A stretch of 64,000 bases of DNA, taken from positions 31,838 through 95,837 of the forward strand of contig NZ_JACIBY010000022.1 in NCBI RefSeq assembly GCF_014195535.1. The letters are read 5' to 3'. Position 1 is the first letter of the stretch. Every line of letters begins with the position of its first letter. Origin of the DNA: Runella defluvii (GTDB lineage: Bacteria > Bacteroidota > Bacteroidia > Cytophagales > Spirosomataceae). The notes beneath the pieces were generated by a model that worked only from the letters and a program-made list of their open reading frames with translations, did no database searches and was not told where the DNA came from. The translations under genes and the position numbers were made by a program. Positions 18,005 through 25,266 of the stretch are shown one piece after another.

Positions 18005-18603
18005 AAAATACGCTTTTAATTCCAAACTTAGGTATTTTATCAGCATTTGCATCTTCTCTTTGCTGTATTTTACCTGTTTTTGCTTTTTTAGCAGGAACTT
18101 CTGGCATGGCTTCAAATATTTCGTGGCTTGAACCTGCCAGACCCTATTTTATCGGTTCGACAGTTCTGATTTTAGGCTTCGCATGGTATCATAAATTAAA
18201 CCAAAAGAAGGAAGTTTCATGTAATTGTGAGAAAGAAAATACAGTTTCTTTTTGGCAATCAAAGGCATTTTTAAGCATCATTACAATCGTATCGGTTATT
18301 TTGCTATCATTTCCAAGCTACTCTTATCTTTTCTTTCCCAAATCACAAAATCAAAATTCGTTTGTTGCCATAGCCGAAACACAAAAAGTAGAATTTACTG
18401 TAAAAGGTATGACTTGTACAGGTTGTGAACATCATGTAAAAGCTGAAATCCAAAAATTGAAAGGTATAATCGAAGTTTTGGTTTCTTATGAAAAGGGAAA
18501 TGCTATTATCAAATTTGAGAAAAGAAAAACAAATGTTGAAGAAATTGAGAAAGCAATCAATTCGACAGGTTACAAAGTTGTTAAACATAAAATTCTTACA
18601 TAA
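18001..18603 (+). CDS. MerTP-like mercuric ion transporter (MerT fused to MerP-like domain)
   Basis: A 200-residue protein. The N-terminal half is a MerT-like membrane domain with a vicinal Cys pair in the first helix (ASSLCCILPVFAFLAGTSG) and a loop Cys pair (SCNCEKE); after a third helix (residues about 85-105) comes a periplasmic MerP-like HMA domain with GMTCTGCEHHVKAE near residue 137. This fused layout is known from Bacteroidota mercury cassettes and would capture Hg(II) and pass it to the cytoplasm. Its start overlaps the ArsR stop. No mercuric reductase (merA) is present in the window, which is odd for an uptake protein. Confidence 0.85.
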   Translation: MKNTLLIPNLGILSAFASSLCCILPVFAFLAGTSGMASNISWLEPARPYFIGSTVLILGFAWYHKLNQKKEVSCNCEKENTVSFWQSKAFLSIITIVSVILLSFPSYSYLFFPKSQNQNSFVAIAETQKVEFTVKGMTCTGCEHHVKAEIQKLKGIIEVLVSYEKGNAIIKFEKRKTNVEEIEKAINSTGYKVVKHKILT

Positions 18604-18812
18604 TGGAAACTATAATTTTAGAATCAGAAATTACTTGCCCGAGTTGCGAATATAAAAAAACTGAAATAATGCCAACTGATTCTTGCCAATTTTTTTATGA
18701 ATGTGAGAATTGTAAGCAAGTTTTAAAGCCAAAAAGTGGAGATTGTTGTGTTTTTTGCAGTTATGGAACAGTTCCATGTCCACCAATTCAACACAACAAA
18801 TTTTGTTGCTAA
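18603..18812 (+). CDS. GDCCVxC-domain small metal-binding protein
   Basis: A 69-residue Cys-rich protein with CPSC near residue 14, a CENCKQVLKP segment and the signature GDCCVFCSYG near residues 46-55, ending in CC. It matches the GDCCVxC family found beside mercury and copper genes in Bacteroidota; the exact function is unknown but a metal-shuttling role is likely. It begins at the last base of the MerTP-like stop. A close paralogue lies at 46778-46990. Confidence 0.85.
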   Translation: METIILESEITCPSCEYKKTEIMPTDSCQFFYECENCKQVLKPKSGDCCVFCSYGTVPCPPIQHNKFCC

Positions 18813-19064
18813 TTATAGCCTCGGGTTGAGCTTCCAATTTTGAATGGCAATGTCCAATAACCAACCTTCGGGAATCAATCCGTCAAAAAATGGGAATATA
18901 ATTTTGCTTTTATAGGATGCTTCCCTCAGCGGTAAAGTTAAGCTCACTGGCAGGAAATTATTTTTCAAATAAACTGCTTCATACGTGAATACATACTCTT
19001 CTTCTTCTTCGCTAATGATACCAGCCAAGTAGTCTTGGTAATAAACCTCTCCACTCCTATTCAT
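18813..19064 (-). pseudogene. HipS-like (HipA N-terminal domain) protein, truncated
   Basis: An 83-codon frame that matches the small HipA N-terminal-domain protein of three-gene hipBST-type loci: SVYL-like VYLKNNFLPVSLTLPLRE and FPFFDGLIPEGWLLDIA, ending at WKLNPR. The family normally continues with about 20-25 further residues; here the frame stops two codons later at the junction with the mercury cassette (about 18815-18822). Its start overlaps the end of the antitoxin gene. It is the proximal half of the locus whose kinase fragment lies at 13659-14070. Confidence 0.8.
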
Positions 19065-19269
19065 GGCTTACCTCCTTCCTGACGGGTCCTACTTCACACC
19101 CAAATAAATCCAAGACTTGGTTTGCTTTGTCGAGTCGCAGCGTGGCTTTGCCCTGTTCGAGTTCTCGCACAAAGCGAAGTCCCACGCCTGATTTTTCGGC
19201 CAAATCTACTTGGGTTAGTTTCAGCGATTTACGTTTTTCCTTTACAAATTCGGCGATAAGGCTTTTCAT
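19057..19269 (-). CDS. HipB-like antitoxin (XRE helix-turn-helix)
   Basis: A 70-residue XRE-family DNA-binding protein: KRKSLKLTQVDLAEKSGVGLRFVRELEQGK spans the helix-turn-helix (written here as two motifs, LTQVDLAEKSGVG and RFVRELEQGK, residues 17-40). It is followed in an overlapping frame by the HipS-like gene, as in hipBST/hipBA operons, and its promoter region carries two TACCC-N4-GGGTA palindromes. The gene is intact although the toxin is broken, so it may persist as an autoregulated solitary antitoxin. Confidence 0.85.
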   Translation of the reverse strand: MKSLIAEFVKEKRKSLKLTQVDLAEKSGVGLRFVRELEQGKATLRLDKANQVLDLFGCEVGPVRKEVSHE

Positions 19270-19272
19270 TTA

Positions 19273-19366
19273 TACCTGTTCGGGGTTATTTTATTTACAT
19301 TTATACATTTTATACCCAATCGGGTACGAATATATAAAATACTTTCGATTTATACCCGAATGGGTA
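19273..19366 (-). promoter_or_regulatory. operator palindromes of the hipB promoter
   Basis: Two perfect inverted repeats, TACCC-AATC-GGGTA at 19313-19326 and TACCC-GAAT-GGGTA at 19353-19366, stand 40 bp apart upstream of the hipB-like start at 19269; a weaker third copy (TACC-TGTTC-GGGG) lies at 19273-19285 near the start codon. The arms resemble the way HipB proteins bind paired operators, so these are probably autoregulatory sites. Confidence 0.65.
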
Positions 19367-19382
19367 CAAACTATTTTCATGC

Positions 19383-19673
19383 CTATTCTAAACAGGGCAT
19401 GATTCCTAAGTCTCCGCCTTCTTCCCAAAAAAGTGAGCCGTAGTATTCATCCATTGCCAAGGTGAACAAGGCATCTTTTTCGGCTTCGCTCCAACGTTGC
19501 CAGTTTGGGTCTTCGTCCCATTCATCACAAAGTCTGATTTGCCACAAATGCCCTGTTGGGTCGAAAATCTGATACACATCTGCCGATTGCTGTTGTACTC
19601 GAACCAATTGAAATCCCAATGCTTCGGCTCGTCGTTTGGGTGCTTGTTCAATTGGTAATGTTGTTGTTTCCAT
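19383..19673 (-). CDS. hypothetical protein
   Basis: A 96-residue acidic protein, rich in Trp, Asp and Glu (QIRLCDEWDEDPNWQRWS, DEYYGSLFWEEGGDLG), with no recognised domain or membrane segment. It stands alone between the hip locus and the mobilization genes. Just upstream, 19681-19713, the intergenic DNA carries a paired copy of the TATT/TATC-AAATA motif. Codon use and a normal ATG start make a real gene likely; function unknown. Confidence 0.6.
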   Translation of the reverse strand: METTTLPIEQAPKRRAEALGFQLVRVQQQSADVYQIFDPTGHLWQIRLCDEWDEDPNWQRWSEAEKDALFTLAMDEYYGSLFWEEGGDLGIMPCLE

Positions 19674-19789
19674 TGGAAATATTTAGCTATTTTAATATCT
19701 AAATATACAGATAGTAAATTATTTTGCCAAAAAATAGGGTTTAATAGGTGATTTTTTTATCCAAATAGATTCCTCTTAAATTAATAAGA

Positions 19790-20416
19790 TTATCCAAAGC
19801 GCACTTTTAGACGTTTAGAATTAATCGTTTCCGTAACATCTTTGGTATCAGCACTTTGCTGTTCTTTCCAAGTAACTCGCTTCATTTGAGTAGTTGGCGT
19901 AAGCTCATAATGTTGCTCCATTTCCCTACAAAAACGACCCATTTCTAAAAAATTGAAGCGAGTTTTTGCGGTATTTTTTCCGTCTAAACTGATTCTGTTG
20001 GCAATGATGTGAAAATGATCATGGTCTTTATCAGCATGACGAAAAGCAACAAGTTGGTTGTTTTCCATGCCGAAACGCTGTGCAAACAACTGACAAATCT
20101 CGGCCATCGTTTCGGTATCAACTTTCTCACCTACTGGAAACGAAAAAGCCTGGTGCCAAACGGGTTTCTCAATACGACGATTCATACCCGCTGTTCGCTG
20201 CATCCGTTCTGCCATTTTTTCGAGATTTAGAAAAATCTCTTTTGCCCCTTGTTCCTGCCTTGAATCATTGACTGTCGAAACAGGTACGTGCTGAAAATAG
20301 ACCAATTCACCCCTTACTTGTGAACGGTCCAAGCTTCGATTGGGGCGAGTGGTGTAATAACAGTATTCCAGTGTTCCCAAGAAGCTCGTTCCGATAGAGG
20401 CTACTTTTCCAATCAT
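19790..20416 (-). CDS. short relaxase (MobA/VirD2-like mobilization nuclease)
   Basis: A 208-residue protein with the relaxase metal-binding motif HADKDHDHFHIIANRI near residues 127-142 and an upstream motif FLGTLEYCYYT near residues 12-22 that could supply the catalytic tyrosine. It is much shorter than many Bacteroidetes MobB relaxases and holds little beyond the nuclease domain. Its start overlaps the stop of the MobC-like gene (ATGA), a classic mob pair. It would nick oriT and pilot the strand to the coupling protein encoded at 1-1602. Confidence 0.85.
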   Translation of the reverse strand: MIGKVASIGTSFLGTLEYCYYTTRPNRSLDRSQVRGELVYFQHVPVSTVNDSRQEQGAKEIFLNLEKMAERMQRTAGMNRRIEKPVWHQAFSFPVGEKVDTETMAEICQLFAQRFGMENNQLVAFRHADKDHDHFHIIANRISLDGKNTAKTRFNFLEMGRFCREMEQHYELTPTTQMKRVTWKEQQSADTKDVTETINSKRLKVRFG

Positions 20417-20847
20417 AAGGTTTCTTCCAGATAGTCATAAGTACGCTGAACGATATTAGATACCTGCAAAGCAGTCTGTTTTATCTCCGTTGAAATAGTT
20501 TTTTCGTGGCTTACTTTGTGACTCATTTGCAACATCGTTCCTGATAACTTTTCAAGGTTTTTGAGTAAAGCAAGTACATCCGTCGGTAACGATTGTTGCA
20601 CAGGGAAGTAGGGCTTATTTTGCATACTGCATTGCCTCAAAAAGTCAGCCCTACTCAGGTTACTTGCTTTACTTTGTTTACTCAATAAGTCCCATTCAGC
20701 CTCCGTAAATCGTACAGTAAGTCGCCTATTCCTTACTTTCGTTTCGTCTTTTTTAGGGCGGCCATTTACTGGAATTTTCGATTTTTTGAGTTTGGATTTT
20801 AACCCTTCGTCTGTTTCTTCTACCCTTTTTTTGTCTGCCAAAAACAT
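20413..20847 (-). CDS. MobC-like relaxosome accessory protein
   Basis: A 144-residue protein with a basic N-terminus and the segment NRRLTVRFTEAEWDLLSKQS near residues 40-60, a ribbon-helix-helix fold of the MobC/BmgB type, followed by SRADFLRQCSMQNK and a helical tail. Such proteins bind next to the nick site and help the relaxase. It is translationally coupled to the relaxase gene. Confidence 0.8.
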   Translation of the reverse strand: MFLADKKRVEETDEGLKSKLKKSKIPVNGRPKKDETKVRNRRLTVRFTEAEWDLLSKQSKASNLSRADFLRQCSMQNKPYFPVQQSLPTDVLALLKNLEKLSGTMLQMSHKVSHEKTISTEIKQTALQVSNIVQRTYDYLEETL

Positions 20848-21002
20848 AACTTGCTTATTCTGATTTTAACCTTTAAAGTTTCCCCTTCATTCCTAAATTC
20901 TTTCCTCTTTATCGAACTAATTTCGAGTTATCTCAATTCAAAAACAATATTAAATAAACTATTTTATTTATTTTAGCAACTTTAATATAATTTACTAAAT
21001 TT
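20848..21002. other. possible oriT region between mob genes and second parA
   Basis: This 155-bp AT-rich gap separates the divergent mobC and second parA genes, a common position for oriT. It includes TTTCCCCTTCATTC at 20880-20893, which resembles the CCCC-TGATTC motif seen in spacers further right, and an AT-rich run with the TTAAATAAACTATTTTA palindrome-like stretch near 20951-20968. I cannot identify a nick sequence, so the oriT assignment rests on position alone. Confidence 0.25.
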
Positions 21003-21827
21003 ATGTCGGCTCAAATCATCTGTGTACACACTTCCAAAGGTGGAACAGGAAAATCTACTATCACGACCATTTTAGCGTCTTACTTAACTTACGAATTGAG
21101 TAAACGGGTCTTGGTGATTGATGCTGATGCTCCGCAGTTTTCTATTGACAGCCTGCGCCATCGAGAACAAACCATTTACCAAAATATCAGCCAAAAATGT
21201 CACGATTTTGATGAGGTCAAAAAAGCTCTTTTTGCCTCTCAGCTTTCAGCAGCCGACCAAGCCATTTATGAACGGTATCGCCACAATCAACAACGCAGTA
21301 TTACTGATTTTTATCCGATTTACACTGTTGAGCAATCGGAATTAGACGAATTGGACATTGAGAAAATCAGTGACTCCTACGACTTTGTTTTCTTTGATTT
21401 GGGTGGTAGGTTTGACGAAAGTATTGTTCGTACACTCCGTTTTGCCGATTTGGTTCTCGTCCCTTTTACAACGCAAAACATTGATGTGATGGCTTCGCTT
21501 GAATATTGTCTAACCTTAGCCGACCATGTGAAGCAAGGACATCTTTCGGACTCAACCCAATTTCATTGCTTTTGGAACAAATATAAGTTCACGTTTCAGA
21601 AAAAAGCCGAACTCATTGAATTGCAATTAAAAACCAAGTTTGCTGCCAAGGGCGTTTCATTTGACTTTCTTGAAACTCGATTGAATGATGCCGACACTGG
21701 CTTTGACCGTGCCAAGATGTGGACAACCATTTCGTCTCCTATCCTATTCAAAGGCGGTCAGTATCTCAATGGTATTGCACGGTTCACCGAGGAAGTTATT
21801 AAGCTATCTAATTATCAAAATAGTTAA
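21003..21827 (+). CDS. ParA-family ATPase (TraA-like, second copy)
   Basis: A 274-residue ParA/MinD-type ATPase with KGGTGKST at residues 12-19, VLVIDADAPQFS near 38 and FVFFDLGGR near 128. It differs from the parA at 2437 and resembles the ParA-like TraA that sits next to the mobilization genes in Bacteroidetes conjugative elements. It starts a three-gene plus-strand unit. It may serve relaxosome positioning rather than partition; the window does not decide. Confidence 0.85.
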   Translation: MSAQIICVHTSKGGTGKSTITTILASYLTYELSKRVLVIDADAPQFSIDSLRHREQTIYQNISQKCHDFDEVKKALFASQLSAADQAIYERYRHNQQRSITDFYPIYTVEQSELDELDIEKISDSYDFVFFDLGGRFDESIVRTLRFADLVLVPFTTQNIDVMASLEYCLTLADHVKQGHLSDSTQFHCFWNKYKFTFQKKAELIELQLKTKFAAKGVSFDFLETRLNDADTGFDRAKMWTTISSPILFKGGQYLNGIARFTEEVIKLSNYQNS

Positions 21828-21833
21828 ATATCC

Positions 21834-22217
21834 ATGCCACAACTACCCGAAACCCTCAAAACAGGATTGTCCAAACAAAAGAAGGCAGAAAGCCAAACCC
21901 CTTCTGCCATCTCAGAAATGGACTTTGACGACGAGACCCTCAATCGGCGGGTATCTACTTACCAAACAAGTATAAAACCCAAGCCTCAGCAGGCAGTAAA
22001 GGTAAAATCCGAAAAGGTATTTCACATCGGTCTAAAATTAGATGAGCAATTCCGTTCGGAGTGGTTACAAATCAAATACTCGTTGGCATTGCGGAATGGT
22101 GTGGAGATTTCAATGCAGAAATATGTTGAGTTCCTTCATGCCAAAGCTGTTGAAAAAAGCGAATCTGATGATTTTTTAGCAGAAATGGCAGATTATTTTC
22201 AAGCTAAAACCCAATGA
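21834..22217 (+). CDS. DUF3408-like protein beside parA
   Basis: A 127-residue protein, six bases after the ParA gene. The N-terminal 50 residues are polar and low complexity; the C-terminal part (KVFHIGLKLDEQFRSEWLQ, residues 55-75) is predicted helical and resembles the DUF3408/TraB-type partners that follow TraA in Bacteroidetes transfer regions. The family call is tentative. Confidence 0.6.
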   Translation: MPQLPETLKTGLSKQKKAESQTPSAISEMDFDDETLNRRVSTYQTSIKPKPQQAVKVKSEKVFHIGLKLDEQFRSEWLQIKYSLALRNGVEISMQKYVEFLHAKAVEKSESDDFLAEMADYFQAKTQ

Positions 22218-22696
22218 TGTTACAAATCTCGTTGAGTTTATACTTAGTCGGTGCCATATTGATAATTGTAATCTGGGCGGCTCTGCTCTTGGGCTTTTTC
22301 AAAGTTTCAAAACGAACTAAGAAAAAAAGACCTACTCCCGAAACCTTCACATTCTTTCAGCCTAAACAAGGTGGCTCATTCAAAAATACGGATGACTTAA
22401 TCATTAGTTCACGGTTAGATGACTTAGATACTAAAATAGTTTCCTATCAAAATAGCTTAATAGGTCAGAAACTAAAACCAGCGGCTCTACCTATTGAAGA
22501 ACATTCCGAGTTTGCAAGTGATGATTCAGAACAGCATTTTGCGCTATTTTCTAATGAGGAGATTCAAGCCTCGGTAAGCCAAGCTCAACAAAACTTGGAA
22601 GAAATTATAGCCAAGCGTAAAGAACGAAAAGCTGAGTTATTTGAATTTGAGCAACTATTGGAGGCCATGGAAGAGGAGAATAAAATAGTTGAGTAG
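22214..22696 (+). CDS. single-pass membrane protein with coiled-coil tail, unknown
   Basis: A 160-residue protein whose ATG overlaps the previous stop. A transmembrane helix occupies residues about 8-28; the rest is cytoplasmic, with a helical Gln/Glu/Lys-rich C-terminus likely to form a coiled coil. It completes the parA-led unit and resembles small TraC/TraD-position proteins only in place and topology. Its coding DNA contains the recurring motif twice at 22433-22466. Confidence 0.6.
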   Translation: MMLQISLSLYLVGAILIIVIWAALLLGFFKVSKRTKKKRPTPETFTFFQPKQGGSFKNTDDLIISSRLDDLDTKIVSYQNSLIGQKLKPAALPIEEHSEFASDDSEQHFALFSNEEIQASVSQAQQNLEEIIAKRKERKAELFEFEQLLEAMEEENKIVE

Positions 22697-22766
22697 TTTT
22701 CTATTTAGATATTTTTCTATTTTATTATTCGGTTATTAGCGTTTACCCCCTGATTCTCCCTGCAAA

Positions 22767-22787
22767 GAGCCTCCTTTTCAGAGGCTC
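22767..22787. terminator. hairpin between convergent genes
   Basis: A perfect 7-bp stem GAGCCTC (22767-22773) and GAGGCTC (22781-22787) with a 7-nt loop lies between the convergent genes ending at 22696 and 22817, a suitable bidirectional terminator. On the minus strand it is followed by GAATCAGGGGGTAA (about 22743-22756), a motif that follows other hairpins in this region. A second inverted repeat, CCAAATCG/CGATTTGG, lies between it and the minus-strand gene. Confidence 0.6.
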
Positions 22788-22816
22788 AACCAAATCGCTT
22801 GGGGCTTCGATTTGGA

Positions 22817-23371
22817 TTATTTTTTCAATCGAAATAACTGAGCATCGAAACGATACCCGAAGGAAACAAGCGCATAACTTTTCTCAGCCAGTGATAAAGG
22901 ACTAACTCGGTAACGAAAACCAATAACAATTGGTCCTTTTTCAGCTTCTACATTTCCCTCAATGCCAGCAACAAAGCGGGATTGCTTCCCTTCGACCACA
23001 AAGCCTAATACCTGGTACTCGCTGGATTTTTTCTCGTGCCCACCAAAAACGGACAAACCCCAAAAACCAGACACGCCACTTTGCAATTCAAGGATTTTTT
23101 TCCTTATCCCTACACCAGCTAATATTTGACGGGTCGTATTGTCGCCAATCAATTTGGTCGAATTGAACCATACTCGTATATCTCGATTAGGGTTTAGATT
23201 ATCTTTCAATCCTAATCGAAAGCCGTACATATTGCCAGTAGGGTGAAGTCCCAAGCCCACCATGGCCTCTGCATTCGATAAAGTAAAGCGTTTAGTTGAA
23301 TCGGTCTGAGCCTGAATTGTTAAAGAAAAGACCAGAGAAATAACTGTAATTTTGAGTAATAAATTTTTCAT
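22817..23371 (-). CDS. exported beta-rich protein, TraO-like
   Basis: A 184-residue protein with a signal peptide ending near residue 21 (TIQAQ) and a predicted outer-membrane beta structure. The segment GIEGNVEAEKGPIVIGFRYR near residue 140 and the strand-like end VSFGYRFDAQLFRLK parallel the C-terminal part of TraO at 13094-13657 (GLDAGLEVEINPIVFGFRQR). I read it as a divergent TraO paralogue or a protein sharing that fold. It stands alone with its own upstream region. Confidence 0.6.
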   Translation of the reverse strand: MKNLLLKITVISLVFSLTIQAQTDSTKRFTLSNAEAMVGLGLHPTGNMYGFRLGLKDNLNPNRDIRVWFNSTKLIGDNTTRQILAGVGIRKKILELQSGVSGFWGLSVFGGHEKKSSEYQVLGFVVEGKQSRFVAGIEGNVEAEKGPIVIGFRYRVSPLSLAEKSYALVSFGYRFDAQLFRLKK

Positions 23372-23591
23372 TTTGTGATTGATTAATGATGAAACAAAGT
23401 GCTAATAACTGCCCCATTTTGAGTAATTAGCTTACTATAAAGATACCTAACTATTTAGATATTTTTATATTTAACTTGATAATCAAGCATTTACCTTAGA
23501 CTTCTAACTACCATTCGTTTTAAATTGGATTCTACCCCTTGATTCCCAACCAACGAAAAGCAAAGCAGTTAAGCCTTACCTTCGTGTTGGT
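23372..23591 (-). promoter_or_regulatory. leader and spacer between two minus-strand genes
   Basis: On the minus strand this 220-bp gap reads, in order, a loose stem AACCAAC/GTTGGTT (23548-23592, loop about 31 nt), GGGAATCAAGGGGTA (23533-23547), ATGGTAGTTAGAAGT (about 23499-23513), a TATC/AAATA motif pair (23443-23480) and a -7-like TATCTTTATA about 70 bp before the start at 23371. The same order occurs ahead of the gene at 25749, so the arrangement is conserved rather than random. Confidence 0.45.
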
Positions 23592-24389
23592 TTACTTTCT
23601 TGACGATTTTTTAGAGCTGGATTTTGAAACGATTTGTACCTCCTCAACAGGTATGGGCTCAACTACTGGTAATGGTTCGCTTCTAACTTCTTCCTTTGGT
23701 GGTTCAATTAAGGGAAGTCCATAAATTAGGTGTTTGGGAAACCAGTCAGATAGGAAGGTAGTAACGGTATTTTGAAGGGTAACAACTCCATACACATTGT
23801 AGGCTCGTGCCACATCTCGCCCTAACTTCCGAAATCCTAAATCACCTTCTTCAAATTGAAAAGTTGCGGCAAAGTAGTTGCCTTTTTGCGTTTTTCCATC
23901 GGGTAGAGTTATCTCGTAATCCTTCTTTTCGGCTTTTAATACGAACTTTAAGTCTTCAAATTTCTTACGCTGATAGACTATTTTTTCACGGGCTTCTTTG
24001 AAGTTAATAGCGCTCGTGTTGTTAAACATAATCGTGCTGACACACAAATCAGCGTCCAAAAAGAAGAACTCAACCCACTGTGTACTTTCTTTACGGTCGA
24101 ATAATCCACCACTGAAAAGCCGCCAAGCAAAAGGTTGAAAAGAAAACTCTGTCCCTAAATCTTCTTTCCCATCGAGATTGAAACGCCCTGTTTTTCCATC
24201 AAAGCGGTATATCTTGGGTCTTCCTTCAATGTAAATGATTTTGGGTTCGAGCGTCTCCTCACCTGTATCTTCATCTACTAACGTTTCAAATAAATTAGGG
24301 AACAATTCTTGAAGTGGTCTTTGCGTACCGTTTACAGTTAGAGCAGTTGAAACTGTGGTAGTTTCAGGAGAAATTGCAGTTGCTGACAT
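23592..24389 (-). CDS. plasmid protein of unknown function
   Basis: A 265-residue soluble protein without signal peptide or recognised domain. The middle part has a regular mix of strands and helices with WVEFFFLDADLCVSTIMFNN near residue 105 and REKIVYQRKKFEDLKFVL near residue 135; the C-terminus is Pro/Glu/Val-rich and ends in a Ser/Lys tail. A -7 element TATTTTTG (minus strand, 24437-24444) lies about 50 bp upstream. It looks like a conserved plasmid housekeeping gene of unknown role. Confidence 0.7.
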   Translation of the reverse strand: MSATAISPETTTVSTALTVNGTQRPLQELFPNLFETLVDEDTGEETLEPKIIYIEGRPKIYRFDGKTGRFNLDGKEDLGTEFSFQPFAWRLFSGGLFDRKESTQWVEFFFLDADLCVSTIMFNNTSAINFKEAREKIVYQRKKFEDLKFVLKAEKKDYEITLPDGKTQKGNYFAATFQFEEGDLGFRKLGRDVARAYNVYGVVTLQNTVTTFLSDWFPKHLIYGLPLIEPPKEEVRSEPLPVVEPIPVEEVQIVSKSSSKKSSRK

Positions 24390-24436
24390 GATGAAAATGA
24401 TTAAAGTGAAAGAATAACTTATCTTTGATTACTTAC

Positions 24437-24444
24437 CAAAAATA
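24437..24444 (-). promoter_or_regulatory. promoter -7 element for the gene at 23592-24389
   Basis: On the minus strand the bases read TATTTTTG, a match to the Bacteroidota -7 consensus TAnnTTTG, with a TTG about 17 bases upstream. It is 48 bp from the ATG at 24389. Confidence 0.5.
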
Positions 24445-24534
24445 CGGATTTTAAAGCACAACAAAAACAATTCATATCTGATAATCAATTAGTTATAAAA
24501 CTTCTAACTACCATTTGATTAGACGATTATAGCT

Positions 24535-24937
24535 TTCCCCATGATTGCGCTTAGGTCAAAGACTTTCAAGCCAGACAACTGACCTGTGTAGGGGGTTCGT
24601 GCGTGTTTGGCTTGAATGTCTTTGGTGTGTTTTGCCTTCAAAATGTGTTCAAAGCGAAGCTGAACTTATTTTGAAGGCTTCCCCTTGATTGTGCTTAGGT
24701 CAAAGGTTTTCGAATCAGACAAAAGATTTGCGTAGGGGCTTCGTGCATATCTGATTTGAAGGGCTTTGGTGTGATTTTTCCCCATGATTGCGCTTGGGTC
24801 AAAGATTTTCAAGTCAGACAATTGAGTTGAGAAGGGGTTTTGTGCGTGTCTGGCTTGAATGTCTTTGGTGTGTATTTTGCCTTCAAAATGTGTTTAAAGC
24901 AAAGCTGAACTTATTTTGAAGGCTTCCCCTTGGTTTC
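24535..24937. repeat. tandem array of structured 95-nt (A) and ~50-nt (B) repeats
   Basis: The only content of the 657-bp gap 24390-25046 apart from promoter and small-gene signals. Three A units of exactly 95 nt lie at 24535-24629, 24679-24773 and 24778-24872; two B units at 24630-24678 and 24873-24923; a partial fourth A at 24924-24937. The order is A-B-A-A-B-(A). Each A has TTCCCC-A/T-TGATTG at its left, a long imperfect stem (for A1 CAAAGACTTTCAAGCCAGAC with GTTTGGCTTGAATGTCTTTG) and a loop containing AGGGG-TTcGTGC. Between units, stem changes are compensated (AGCC/GGCT becomes AATC/GATT). Each B is a stem GCCTTCAAAAT/ATTTTGAAGGC with an inner GTTCAAAGC/GCTGAAC-type pairing. No reading frame is conserved. 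Confidence 0.85.
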
Positions 24938-25038
24938 TTGACAGCGTACAAGGTTGTGAACTCATATCCTTATACGTTTTTTTTTCGTTCTCAAAAAAGC
25001 AGCCCAGTATTTTAGTATCAAAATAGAAAAATATCTAA

Positions 25039-25070
25039 ATCTGAGATTACAAAAACGCAATCTCAGATTC
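25039..25070. terminator. hairpin at the end of a small minus-strand frame
   Basis: A perfect 11-bp stem AATCTGAGATT (25039-25049) and AATCTCAGATT (25060-25070) with a 10-nt loop. On the minus strand it is followed by TTTAGATATTTTT. It overlaps the stop codon of the possible small gene at 25047-25202 and would end its transcript. Confidence 0.55.
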
Positions 25071-25202
25071 AAAAACCAAAAAGGATAAATCAGGATTGAT
25101 GTCTGGTACGAACTCAAAATCGGGTGTAACCCTGTGGTTCGCAAGCAGTATTTGTTTCTGATTAGGAATCACCTTTCCTACGAGTCCTTTTCTGAGAACC
25201 AT
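25047..25202 (-). CDS. possible small protein, unknown
   Basis: A 51-codon frame starting MVLRKGLVGKVIPNQKQ and ending in ESEIAFL. The frame stays open further upstream but runs back through the terminator of the preceding gene, so the ATG at 25202 is the sensible start. It has a hairpin at its end. No family is recognised and a ribosome-binding site is not evident; it could also be non-coding spacer. Confidence 0.3.
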   Translation of the reverse strand: MVLRKGLVGKVIPNQKQILLANHRVTPDFEFVPDINPDLSFLVFESEIAFL

Positions 25203-25220
25203 ATCAATCGTATGACAAAT

Positions 25221-25245
25221 AACAGCCCGACGGTATCGGGCTGTT
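25221..25245. terminator. terminator of the 25267-25749 gene
   Basis: A perfect 10-bp stem AACAGCCCGA (25221-25230) with TCGGGCTGTT (25236-25245) and a 5-nt loop, 22 bp after the stop of the minus-strand gene. Confidence 0.7.
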
Positions 25246-25266
25246 TCAGCGTTTGGGCATGATGAT

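Noticed and set aside
24535..24937. 95-nt repeats as a CRISPR array or integron attC sites
   Set aside because: There are no unique spacers of constant length, no cas genes, and the unit ends do not fit the RYYYAAC/GTTRRRY rule of attC sites; no integron integrase is seen nearby.
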